Shown here: piece after piece, positions 28,001 through 35,300 of the stretch
Numbering within the stretch: the stretch's first letter is position 1
Layout: each line of letters begins with the position of its first letter
Source: Photorhabdus namnaonensis
Lineage (GTDB): Bacteria; Pseudomonadota; Gammaproteobacteria; Enterobacterales; Enterobacteriaceae
Direction of reading: 5' to 3'
DNA length: 59,413 nucleotides
NCBI RefSeq assembly: GCF_001684335.1
Contig: NZ_LOIC01000083.1
Span: 105,326 to 164,738 of the forward strand
Program-made: the position numbers and the translations under genes
Notes under the pieces: model-generated
The model's database searches: none
Told to the model about the DNA's origin: nothing
The model's input: only the letters and a program-made list of their open reading frames with translations

Positions 28001-29301
28001 TTAAGGTTATTTGGAAAGATATACTGGGTGTCAGTGAGGTGAACGGGGAAGATGATTTCATCACATTAGGGGGTAATTCACTATCCGCAGTGCAAGTCGT
28101 CGCGAAAGCGAAGTCTGTAAAAATTCCCGTTGATATGAATATGCTGCTATCGCGAAAGAGCCTGAATGAGATCATCCATTTGATCGATACGCCTCGTCCA
28201 TCTATCTCGAGCGGCTGGCAGTACAATACACAGTTCAAGCCTGAGTTTTATGGCAATGACGTGAGCTGTATGTATTCGGCAGTGAGAGAGAAACTAAAGC
28301 ATGATTATGGCTTGAATTGTCCAAATAGCTTAATGCGAGCATCGGATGGAAGCTTGTTGTTTGGTTTTAGCGTGCAACCCTCAGACTCGCAAGGCAATAT
28401 CCTGAATGACTATCAGAATTATGGTGCATTATTGGATTGGCCTCAGTTGCAGGAAAGTTTCTCGTTTTCCTATCACAAGCAATTTTTTGACGATTTGGCA
28501 TCTTACACCGCGTATTGCATAGAGGAATTGGAGAAAGGAAAACTGGTTATTATCACCGGTTCAGATTACCACTTACCGTTTTCTCCTTCTTACGGCTTGA
28601 GTGATAGTGAATATTTACTGCGGCCTCTATTTGATAATCTGGAAATTGATGAAGAAGAGGTTATTCCACATGCGTTTGTTTTGGTTGGGCGCACGTCAGG
28701 AGGCTATCAAGTTTATGACGGGAGCTTTAATTACTTTGGTGAAATAAGTGATCATGAGTTCGCGCAAACTGTTATCGGTTTCAAAGGACTTGAGTTTATG
28801 AAATCTCACGAGGTGTATCATAAATCTCGTCCTTATCTTGCTATATCGGTTGTTCAAACTGGAGCGTTTTTATCTACTGACCATCTATTACGCGGGACGC
28901 TAGATAAAACTCTGTCGGGATTACAGACTCACACGGCTATTACGAACGGAAACACGCCAATACACCATTATGTTGGTATAAGTGCGGTTAATAAATTGAT
29001 GGAAAGCCCTGAGTTGTTATTGGCGATGACATCCGGTGAATTGGAACAGTTTGTAAAACGGTGGTTGTCACAGTTGGAGCTTCTTCATCGTTTCCTTGCG
29101 ATGGTAATACCGGATCATGCGCAATGGTGGGCGGACAATGTGGCGGGTATGACCGAAACTCTTCGGAAACTGATTGCCATTGATAATCAAAATCTCAATG
29201 CCAACGACGTCACCGGCACAATGACGTTATTTAAACAATTGCTTGAGAGCGTGATTGGCAAACTCGTGATTGAAAAACTCGTGATTGAAAAACTAAAGTG
29301 A
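19012..29301 (+). CDS. Modular PKS: KS-ACP-KS-AT-KR-ACP-KS-AT-ACP plus BtrH-like C-terminal domain
   Basis: The 3429-aa synthase holds three KS domains with intact triads (C177/H313/H349; C755/H891/H928; C2260/H2396/H2434). KS1 is followed directly by ACP1 (S513) with no AT. Module 2 has AT1 (GHSVGE, S1199; HAFH 1295-1298), a KR (GGLGDLG 1707-1713, S1854, Y1867, with S1871 where Asn is usual) and ACP2 (S2012). Module 3 has AT2 (GHSLGE, S2702; RAFH at 2798-2801 instead of HAFH) and ACP3 (S3023) with no KR, so a keto group should remain. The last ~370 residues resemble the BtrH N-terminal acyltransferase fold, with candidate Cys3103, His3220 and Asp3236. There is no TE, DH or ER. RBS AAAGG lies 6 bp before the ATG. 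Confidence 0.9.
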   Translation: MENSFTGLEIAVVGMAGQFPGADNVSEFWEMLRGGIDGISSFTENELKVNGISKEEYSRENYISAKGIINHPFKFAADYFGINHSDAVRMDPQIRLMIENCWQALNHANIDSKTYQGKVGVFAGASSQWSWFKELNTQFSSAAEQFHVATLNDPSFCTRISYLLNLRGPSVTIQTACSTSLVAIHMACQALQAGECDVALAGGVSVTHPHKSGYLYQEGMINSPDGKTRVFDENACGTVFSNGVGVVALKRLEDAVQSGDRVFAIVKGSAVNNDGSDKISFTAPSELGQKSVIQDALEYSEVDAEQISYIEAHGTGTLLGDPIELSALKSVFPGNGSCALGSVKSNVGHCDAAAGVLAFIKVALCTYFRTLVPTLHFKKANPKLDLDNTPFYINTETKPWEVDDGDVRLAGLSAFGVGGTNAHIILQEYENRAQPALADLQYQSLPNRLEFKPVANVQKERVQHAKVAEVHQARPYSFDKASLQTALLEMLKTHFAKDAITLKDNFFDAGASSLDIAQLHDKVNAEYGLSLKISDYYRYSNCEKLAQHICSLGNSQTLPKSKRTPQNTSLISVSSEETRHHYPQHAVAVVGMSGRFPGSENIQEYWQNLLEGHEGIRFFSDEELLEAGVPAAVLQLDNYIKAKGVLSSSFDFDPEAFAYTAREAQYMDPQFRLLHEATWQVLDDAGYGNQKYRPITGLFASCGSNHQWLERLKKEVTDSTEQFGVALLNDREFLTTRVAYKLNLTGPAVTVQSACSSSALAITLACQSLYSHQCDLALAGGVSITTPVKSGYVYARGMVNSSDGHCRPFTKEASGTVFSDGLGMVALKRLEDALRDNDNIYGVIAGFGVNNDGHDKTGYTAPNANGQANCIRQSLNMAGVKPDEIEFLEAHGTATLVGDEIEIEGIKEALGAGDRNCVLGSVKSNIGHTNTAAGVASFIKAILALKHQILPMSCHVTETNPDSLSNTRFTLIDQSRHWKCDNEIRTAGVSSFGIGGTNVHLTVKSIAQSVKRDNERSELVVLSSKSQQGLAKIASKLHDHIQHADQEPNLTDLAYTLQLGRGEFDVRSSAVVDSIETLNAMLSRLAAGKSEGREISDNAPGLVFMFPGQGAQYVEMAKGLYHELDIFKTRVDECHQLLREQFDIDLLSLLYSDGEDAEERSIELQNTRITQPVIFVISYALAKCLESFGIRASAMIGHSVGEYVAATLAEVMTLEEALKLVASRGLIMQECEPGAMLSVASSREKVAPFLTDSVTLATINSPNSCVIAGPLEEVKAVQARLSQENYRCRLLKTSHAFHTAMMLPGVDKFRAELDKVDFKAPKAAFLSNVTGQWIQPEEACSADYWIKHLCQAVEFQQGIETCLQEPALNVFLEVGPGRTLSTFVKQIADSHANISVFNLLRHPLEEESDRACLLKVLGALWSLGISIDWTALYQNVSPGRISLPGYQFIREPSLSEYHISSTTTGRTSETKITKKELTQWLYTEQWQPVELPAGNTGQANNIVCFVPSLAWCDAFTERFSQEGQKLKFVIPSPAYYVDGQVIGVTPGDKNSFDNLMTELVNSSFLPDSIIFAWPLSGTKDITTSWFSVILLLQSWAKSGRLSEFRLLLATTALPEHSLLNGLINVIAQEVTKCHPRIIELDTAESIEAACDILAQELTASDMRFIVKRSQQARFEKRYQQLENNEPITDVIAKKQLFKKQGVYLITGGLGDLGLLFAEHLVTRYGAKVILSGRRDLPQKAQWGDVEVKAHPQSEIIDRIHQLSLINEGDIDYYAADVCDRQEMEALIGNIEAQYGQLNGVICAAGVTRGDSFQGINHITMENCQPQFDTKVYSYQLLAELLEHRQIDFCILCSSIAAILGGLSFSAYSSVSSFADAFAKQQNQQGKPWVSINWDGWVFERKNADDAIGSSLEQLLIEPDEGLYILERVLQSPLKAQLIVSTGDLNKRFEQWVGTHIRPFTNQSHSAHSRQTFSKQIFSKQQIVDTIMDIWQDFLKIHSINSGDNFFELGANSLDLVQVNKRITEALYIDLSVVDMFSYPTSELLAGFIIEQNAMMVGEISVAAVENSKAAEFDTPLNSQRSQDHDADISKKIAIVGIAATFPEAENIYDFWQNLTYGKESISIFSKEELLEEGIDQALLNNPNYIRAKGVFPNAGEFDATFFGYTPYEARQMDPQVRAFHTCCWQALQDAGIKPKESRDKIGLYAAASGNLQWLAQAMATAEGSAGQYSAMTVADKDYMATIVSYKLNLTGPSMVLSTACSSSLVAVNEAIKSLRAGECDVALAGGVSITLPTKAGYLSEEGMIHAKDGKCRPFDIQASGTVFGDGVGVVVLKPLQQALKDNDNIYATIIGTAINNDGGRKVGYTAPSYQGQIDVIQTALKDANVSADTLSFVEAHGTGTHLGDPIEFKALKHAFATDKKNFCKLGSVKSNIGHLNSAAGIAGLIKAAMALKYKELPPTINFARINPEIDIVNSPFIISNQYSRLDDSQGLLRAGVSSFGIGGTNAHVVLEQAPCVNRQTLTKERSVVLPIVLSAPDEKSLDSYKKQLKRAIQSNVVDSHLNEMALSLMQRDVMPYLFVAYSRDREGLLQRLSSPSSDYLYNSMTSERKVVYLFPGQGMQYAAMGLSLYHTNDLFKTWCDRGFEIASEYCAIDLKQLFLSGEDDEKLYNTEFAQPLMFIIEYSLVQVLASYGVKPAAMLGHSLGEYVAAAVAEIFSFADAIRMVCARGRLMQSTEAAAMLSVMCSATVAQTMLFGRLEIALDNSSELCVLSGSDEEITAFEQLCESRSIKTKRLKVSRAFHSRYMEPILADYERVIGDVKLSEPKLPIISNVTGELSTKNLMVEPHYWVRQIREPVRFTQGLEELLASGDAIFVEVGPGNGLSSLIKHHQDFNAKHVSLSLISRGKEEEPCIMESLGMLSLLNVNVDWQHELNETVAPSVNLPPMPIRGKEYPKDVKRLQAIFSGQAGSDVTQLSTQSVARSQVSDVTQPKSMAEELKVIWKDILGVSEVNGEDDFITLGGNSLSAVQVVAKAKSVKIPVDMNMLLSRKSLNEIIHLIDTPRPSISSGWQYNTQFKPEFYGNDVSCMYSAVREKLKHDYGLNCPNSLMRASDGSLLFGFSVQPSDSQGNILNDYQNYGALLDWPQLQESFSFSYHKQFFDDLASYTAYCIEELEKGKLVIITGSDYHLPFSPSYGLSDSEYLLRPLFDNLEIDEEEVIPHAFVLVGRTSGGYQVYDGSFNYFGEISDHEFAQTVIGFKGLEFMKSHEVYHKSRPYLAISVVQTGAFLSTDHLLRGTLDKTLSGLQTHTAITNGNTPIHHYVGISAVNKLMESPELLLAMTSGELEQFVKRWLSQLELLHRFLAMVIPDHAQWWADNVAGMTETLRKLIAIDNQNLNANDVTGTMTLFKQLLESVIGKLVIEKLVIEKLK
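28200..29250 (+). other. BtrH-like (C39-protease-fold) acyltransferase domain inside the PKS
   Basis: After ACP3 the protein carries a segment with the BtrH_N pattern. A Cys lies in YGLNCPNSLM (C3103) and is followed by a LLFGFS strand, then VIITGSDYHLPFSPSY, equivalent to the family's D-x-x-x-L-P-Y-x-x-x-Y. After that come PHAFVLVG (H3220) and QVYDGS (D3236). In butirosin, BtrH moves an acyl group from an ACP to an amine. Here it could release the chain by amide formation in place of a thioesterase. Domain identity is by pattern memory. Confidence 0.6.
29251..29295 (+). repeat. 15-bp tandem repeat x3 at the PKS C-terminus
   Basis: Three consecutive 15-bp units GTGATTG(GC/AA)AAACT(C/A) encode V-I-(G/E)-K-L repeated at the very C-terminus. 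The last two differ by one base. This looks like recent slippage at the end of the gene. Confidence 0.85.
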
Positions 29302-29309
29302 TATTTGCG

Positions 29310-29338
29310 GTCAGAGCTCTTGTTATGAGAGCTCTGAC
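29310..29338. terminator. Perfect 11-bp hairpin between PKS and MATE genes
   Basis: GTCAGAGCTCT-TGTTATG-AGAGCTCTGAC begins 8 bp after the PKS stop. The stem is perfect, but only AT-rich sequence without a T-run follows, so it may act as an mRNA 3'-stabiliser or partial terminator. Confidence 0.55.
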
Positions 29339-29421
29339 GCGATATTAATTTAAGTTGGAAAATTTCACTCGCACGCTATATAGCAATATTTAAATATATT
29401 CATTTTGTATTGGAGATGTCA

Positions 29422-30786
29422 TTGAAAAATACCGATTTCATGGCAAATGATTCTGTGCCCTTTGCATATTTAAAATTATCAATTCCGGTTTTTTTTGGTA
29501 TGTCAATTCAGGGGCTTTATGGAATAATTGACGCTATCTTTATTACTAAATATATTGGCAAAGATGCTATGGCAGGCTTTTCAATATTTTTCCCTATCCT
29601 GCTATTAGTCGGTGCGGTCGGGGTTATGTTGGGAGCGGGTGCTGCCGTTTTAGTAGCGAGATTTCTAGGCGCGAATAAACCTGCTTTGGCGAATCGAGTT
29701 GCGACACAAGCTATATTTATGGCGGGAGTATGTGCTATCTGTTTTGGCATATTATTTCTAACATGGGCGCGAGAGATTTTATTATTTCTTGGGGCGACGG
29801 AAAGCATAATTAATTATGCTTTGGATTATGCCATGCCATTGGCTTTATGCGCGCCTATTATCATGATAGCGACTATTTTGGGTGATCTGTTACGAGCAGA
29901 AGGTAAAACCAATGCCATGTTCTCAATCATGCTCTGTGCGTCTATTCTTAATATTGCTTTTGACGCTATCTTTATTGTTATATTCGACATGGGAATGTTT
30001 GGCGCCGCGGTTGCCACAATACTGGCAAATACTGTCGCACTAATATGTGCAGCCGTGCTCTTTCATAGTGATCGTACTCGCCTGACTCTCTCACCGACTT
30101 ATTTCACGATAGAAATAAAAGAGTGCCAGGATATAGTGCTTATCGGATTGCCGACACTGATTGGCAATTTGTCATATGGAATACTTATTTTCACTATCAA
30201 TTATCTCATCAAAGCGAGTGGAGTTGAAAACTCAGGTGATATGATTAGTGCTTTCGGCTTGGTTTTCCGGGTATTAAGCTTTGTCGTCTTACCGTTGATA
30301 GCCATGATGTCGGCGTTGCAAACTTTATCAAGTTATAACTTTGGCGCGGAAAAATATCATCGCTGTATAAAGTCATTAAAGGTGGCATTGTTATATGCTG
30401 CATTTTATTCAATATCAATGACTTTACTGGTTATTGCGTTGCCGGAACATCTATATGGCTTATTCACTGATGATAAAAGTCTGTTATTAACGGTTTTGAA
30501 TATTTCCTTTTTTATTTTTTTAGGTTTGTTCTTCCTTGGTGGGTTGCTGGTATTTATCGGTTTTCTCCAAAGCGTAAAAAAAGAGAAGTATTCGATGTTA
30601 TTGGTTTTCCTTAAACTTTTTTTGCAGGTTGCTTTAACTTTTTCATTGTCTTTTTTGTTTGGTGTTGAATGCTTTCCTCTGATTCTATTTTCGGTGGACT
30701 TACTGGTATTTATTCTGGCTGTTGTACTTTCTCTCATCGCGCTAGGAAATTTAGTTTCTAAACGAGCATGTTTAGATAGACTGTGA
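29422..30786 (+). CDS. MATE-family efflux transporter
   Basis: The 454-aa protein has twelve hydrophobic helices and MATE features: IPVFFGMSIQGLYGIIDAIFITKYIG at the N-terminus, and GAGAAVLVARFLGANKPALA near residue 75. It sits directly before the ClbP-like peptidase and the D-Asn-loading NRPS gene. In colibactin the MATE transporter ClbM carries the acyl-D-Asn prodrug to the periplasm, where ClbP cleaves it, so the same role is likely here. The TTG at 29422 has GGAG 6 bp upstream and is my preferred start; the ATG at 29416 overlaps that site. Confidence 0.9.
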   Translation: MKNTDFMANDSVPFAYLKLSIPVFFGMSIQGLYGIIDAIFITKYIGKDAMAGFSIFFPILLLVGAVGVMLGAGAAVLVARFLGANKPALANRVATQAIFMAGVCAICFGILFLTWAREILLFLGATESIINYALDYAMPLALCAPIIMIATILGDLLRAEGKTNAMFSIMLCASILNIAFDAIFIVIFDMGMFGAAVATILANTVALICAAVLFHSDRTRLTLSPTYFTIEIKECQDIVLIGLPTLIGNLSYGILIFTINYLIKASGVENSGDMISAFGLVFRVLSFVVLPLIAMMSALQTLSSYNFGAEKYHRCIKSLKVALLYAAFYSISMTLLVIALPEHLYGLFTDDKSLLLTVLNISFFIFLGLFFLGGLLVFIGFLQSVKKEKYSMLLVFLKLFLQVALTFSLSFLFGVECFPLILFSVDLLVFILAVVLSLIALGNLVSKRACLDRL

Positions 30787-30860
30787 AAGTGGCATTAATT
30801 ATTCGATTGGAAATATCCGGTGTGAAGTGAAATGGAATCTTAAATGTGAATGGGGCTGTT

Positions 30861-32273
30861 ATGAAGTGTTTTATTATGGTTTTCCTGCTGTTATTTTCCT
30901 GCGTGAGTTCGGCAGATGAGAGTTTGAAAAGTCAAATTTTGCAATATATGGAGTTTGGCAAGATACCTGAATTAGTTATGGTGACAGTCGACAAGAATAA
31001 AAAATCAAATATAATATTGTTAACAAATGAGAATAGAAACGGTACGCAAAATCTAAATGAAGAGACTATTTTTGAGCTGGCATCGGTAAGTAAATCTTTT
31101 ACCGGTTTAATTGCTGCCAGAATGATAGAGGAAGGCAAAATCTTGCCTCAAACCACAGTTTCATCAATATTGCCATCGATAAAAACGATTTACGATGGTA
31201 AAAGCGTTGATGTGACATTTTTGCAATTGCTCAACCATACATCGGGCCTGCCTTTTAAAACCATTGATATGCTCTATTCCCAGCCTCAAAAAGGGCTTTT
31301 GCAAGTTATCGATGAGATTAAGTTAATTAACCTGCAAACGATGCCGGGGCAGCAACATGCATACGCCACACTTAATTACGATATTGCAGCCAGAATGATG
31401 GAGAAAGTTTCAGGGCGCTCTTATCAACAGCTACTGCGAACCTATATTTTGGCGCCGCTACAGATGAATGGGACTTCCGTTCTTCCAGACGCGGCGAAAA
31501 AGGCAATCGGCCATCAAATCAGTTTTTTGCAAGCCAGACCATATGATGCGCCATTTGTCTTGGCTAATGTACCCGCCGGATATATACAAACTAATGCATC
31601 CGATATGCTTAATTGGTTGAGATTTCTAGGCAGCAATACGGATTCAACTCTCCTTAATGCCAAAAAAATGATCTTTTCAGGCAAGTTGGGTGTTGATACC
31701 AACGAAAGTGAAAAAACGCTATATACCTTGGGATGGTATAAACAGGGGAATCGGATATTTCATACAGGAATGAACCCAACATTCTCTAGTTACGTTGCCG
31801 TTGATCTGGATTCTGGCGCTGCGGTTGCTGTGATGGCAAATGTTAATAGCAATATTACTTTTGAACTTGGCAAGCAAGCAATGGAACAGCTTGCTCAAGG
31901 CGGTGATTTTACCGGGCTAAGTACCGTTAAAGAGCTTGAGTTATTTGATACTTTTGATAGAACTTTTCTCATTGTCAGTATATTTGTGATTTTGGCTTGC
32001 CTCTTGTTAATCTATTTAAATTTAAAAGGAAAAAATATAAGTTGGCTTGCAAACTTTGGCGTTGTGAAAGCGACAATATTATCTGCTTTATTCATTATTG
32101 CTCTGTTGGTCGTATTGACCTTGCCAAATTTGTTGCTTGGATTGTCTTGGGCGACATTTATGGTTTGGATGCCTAATAGCTTTTGGGTTTTGTATTGTTC
32201 TCTTGTGCTTCTTTTGCTCCTTTGTCTCTCTCTGTTCTCTCAGGTTTTATATCGTCGCCGCTCAGTGCATTGA
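30861..32273 (+). CDS. ClbP/XcnG/ZmaM-like prodrug-activating D-Asn peptidase
   Basis: The 470-aa protein starts with a signal peptide (MKCFIMVFLLLFSCVSSA). A serine beta-lactamase-fold peptidase domain follows, with S75-V-S-K78 as the SxxK motif, Y168-A-T in the YxN position, and H301-T-G303 as the KTG-equivalent. Three transmembrane helices come at the end (~370-393, ~405-432, ~437-463). Peptidase plus three C-terminal TM helices is the exact layout of ClbP, XcnG and ZmaM. These remove an N-acyl-D-Asn cap from an inactive precursor in the periplasm and so give self-protection. The ATG at 30861 is chosen because it opens the signal peptide. Thr replaces the usual Asn in YxN. Confidence 0.92.
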   Translation: MKCFIMVFLLLFSCVSSADESLKSQILQYMEFGKIPELVMVTVDKNKKSNIILLTNENRNGTQNLNEETIFELASVSKSFTGLIAARMIEEGKILPQTTVSSILPSIKTIYDGKSVDVTFLQLLNHTSGLPFKTIDMLYSQPQKGLLQVIDEIKLINLQTMPGQQHAYATLNYDIAARMMEKVSGRSYQQLLRTYILAPLQMNGTSVLPDAAKKAIGHQISFLQARPYDAPFVLANVPAGYIQTNASDMLNWLRFLGSNTDSTLLNAKKMIFSGKLGVDTNESEKTLYTLGWYKQGNRIFHTGMNPTFSSYVAVDLDSGAAVAVMANVNSNITFELGKQAMEQLAQGGDFTGLSTVKELELFDTFDRTFLIVSIFVILACLLLIYLNLKGKNISWLANFGVVKATILSALFIIALLVVLTLPNLLLGLSWATFMVWMPNSFWVLYCSLVLLLLLCLSLFSQVLYRRRSVH

Positions 32274-32333
32274 GTTTGATAGAGGTTTGATTGTTTTAAA
32301 ATGTTCAGAATTTAAATTTATACGGATTTAATT

Positions 32334-35300
32334 ATGTCTATTAGTCACAAATCATATGAAATGACAGGGATTCAAAAAGGCGTTTGGGTAACTGAGTTGA
32401 AACACCAAGGGACCAGTATGTTTAATATTGGTGGTACTTGTAGTGTTGAAACGGAATTGGATTTCACAAGGTTAACTAATGCGATACAGAGAGTTATTAA
32501 AGAAACCCAAAGTCTAAATTTCACTTTAAATGATGAGATTCCACCGAAACTTATTTTAGATAGCCGAGTGGAAAATAATATCGATTTTATTGATTTTCGT
32601 AATAGAGAAAGTCCACAAAGAGAATTTGAACAATGGCGCGAAGAGTGTATGTCTCGGAAAATGGATTTAGGGACATGCTTATATTATTTTTGTTTGTATA
32701 AAGAGTCTGATTCAAAATGTGGATTTTTAATCAAAATACATCACTTAGTTTGTGATGGCGTGACGATGCAAAATATTATCGCCAGGGTTTGTGAGTGTTA
32801 TAATAATCCATTGAATGATATTGTGCATTGTGAGTTTAGCGATGATCAAAGTTACTTTTTAGCATTAGAAGAGAAATATTCATCTAGTCGTCAATATGAT
32901 AAGGACAAGTTATTTTGGCGTGATTTTCTGGCTGGCAAAGGAGAAAACAGCAACTTTATTTTGGGCAATAGAACGCTTTCAACCAAAGCCATACGGAAAA
33001 TTTATGATATTCCTCGTCAGGTATCAAAGAGGATAAAGCATGTCTGCGCAACATTAGGATGCACAGAAAACGTATTTTACTATGCTGTTATTGCTCTTTT
33101 GTTATCCCGGCTTTCAGGAAGTCAACAAGTCTCTTTTGGTGTACCACTTCATGGTAGGAAAAAGACCAACCTTGTGCGGAATTCAATGACGGTATCTACT
33201 GTGCCGACACAAATAGCCGTGGATGAATACACCGATTTCTCCAGTTTAATTAACTCAGCTTTAGAGAATAATAATCGGATATACCGACACCAAAAATATG
33301 ATTACACCGAGTTGGTTAAAGAGACGAGAGCCGGGGCATCGGTTAATGATTTATTTGATGTTAGCTACAACTATGCTAACACTAAATATGAGTTGGTTCT
33401 CGGTGAATACCCATTGATTGTCGAGGATATATTCCCCGGTGAACAGCAATATTCAATTCAATTCCTTTTTAAAGAGTTATTGAATGAGGGAACGACAAAA
33501 ATATATTGTGACTACAAAGTAGAAGAATATACGCCGCCGCAGATTGATGCAGTAATCAATTTATTAATTGAGATTCTGGATGAAGTTAGTGTTGATCCAC
33601 ATCGCCAATTGCTGATGGTTGCGCCATTAAGAGAAGATAATCTTAAACTGATTGAAACGGGGGCTAACAATGCCGAACCGACCGCTGCAACGGTGATATC
33701 GTTATTTGAACAGAGTGTGGAAAGTAATAAAGATCGGCTGGCAATCATTGAAGAAAATAGATCACTGACTTTCCAAGAGCTTCGGATCTTAGTTAACACA
33801 ATCAGTATTAATCTTTTAAATCGCGGGGTTTCTGGCGGATCTCGAGTGGCTATTTTACTTCCTAAAAGCGCGGAGCAAATCGCAACTTTACTGGCTATTA
33901 TGACCGTTGGCGCGACATACATTCCACTTGAAAAGGATTTACCGAAAGAAAGAATAAAATATATTTTGGCTGATAGCGAATGTGCATTAGTTATTACAAA
34001 CCCTGATTGGGCATCATTATTGCCGGCAGGTGTTGCTTATTGCGATAGTGCGGCTTTATCTGAAACTTTGCCACAAGATGACTTATTGCCATTACTAGCC
34101 AGATGTGAGCCTACAAGTGAGGCGTATTTAATATATACTTCTGGTTCCACAGGTTTACCGAAAGGGACAATTATTCGTCAACCAGAGCTTGTGAATTATT
34201 GCCGGTGGGCCGCCCAGGTTTATTACCCTGAAAAATCTGATGTCGCGGCATATTATACACCGCTGACTTTTGACTTAACGGTGACTTCACTGTTCCCGGC
34301 GCTGATTTCCGGCTCGGCTATTAAGGTATATACAGAAACATCAAACTTTATCCTGAGCGATATTATTCACGATGGCGTGGCGACCGTCGTGAAATGTACA
34401 CCGTCACATTTACGCGCTATTCAACATGAAATTATCGGCCCTCACTGCACAATTAAGCGCTTTATTGTTGGTGGAGAAAACTTAAAAGTCAGCGTTGCAA
34501 ATCACACATACCTTCAATTTGGCGGTAAAGCTGACATTTTTAATGAATATGGACCAACAGAAACCGTGGTTGGCTGTATGATTCACCAGTTTGATCCCGC
34601 CAAAGATAGCGATGTTTCCGTGCCGATTGGCGAGCCTATCGACAATACGCAGATATATATTGTCGATAGTTATGGACGCCATTGTATTCCTTACATGAAA
34701 GGTGAAATGGTTATTGCTGGAAATGGCGTGTCCGCCGGTTATTGGAATCGTTCGGAGTTGACTCAGAACAGATTTATTACTGATCGATTTTATCCAAGAC
34801 AACGAGCCTATTTATCCGGTGATCTCGCCTATCGCAACGAATATGGGCAAGTCACTTATTTAGGCCGTATCGACAAACAGGTCAAGATCAGGGGACACCG
34901 GATTGAGATCGAAGAGATCGAGACAAAATTACTTGAACATAAGGATGTTCAGGACGTCGCTATATTGATCGATGAAGCGAATTCTGATGCCTCAATCTTA
35001 AAAGCGTTTGTTGTTTTGTCGGAGGGATCGGCTGTCAGTGGAGAAGAATTAAAACAGTATTTATCGAGTCATTTACTCCACTATATGGTTCCACAATTGA
35101 TTAAATGTATTCGTGAAATTCCTTTAACCTTTAACGGTAAAGTTGATAGCGCCAAATTGCTTGAGCTTGAAGATGATAAAATAGGTACTAATGATAATGA
35201 GAAAATGAGCGCCTTAGAAATATCGGTGCTCGAAGAGTTTAGACGGGTATTGGGTTGCACAGAGCTATCTATACACAGTGACTTTTATCAATCTGGCGGT

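Noticed and set aside
19012..29301. Dehydratase, enoylreductase or integrated thioesterase domains in the PKS proteins
   Set aside because: No DH HxxxGxxxxP, ER NADPH motif or GxSxG thioesterase domain could be found between the assigned domains.
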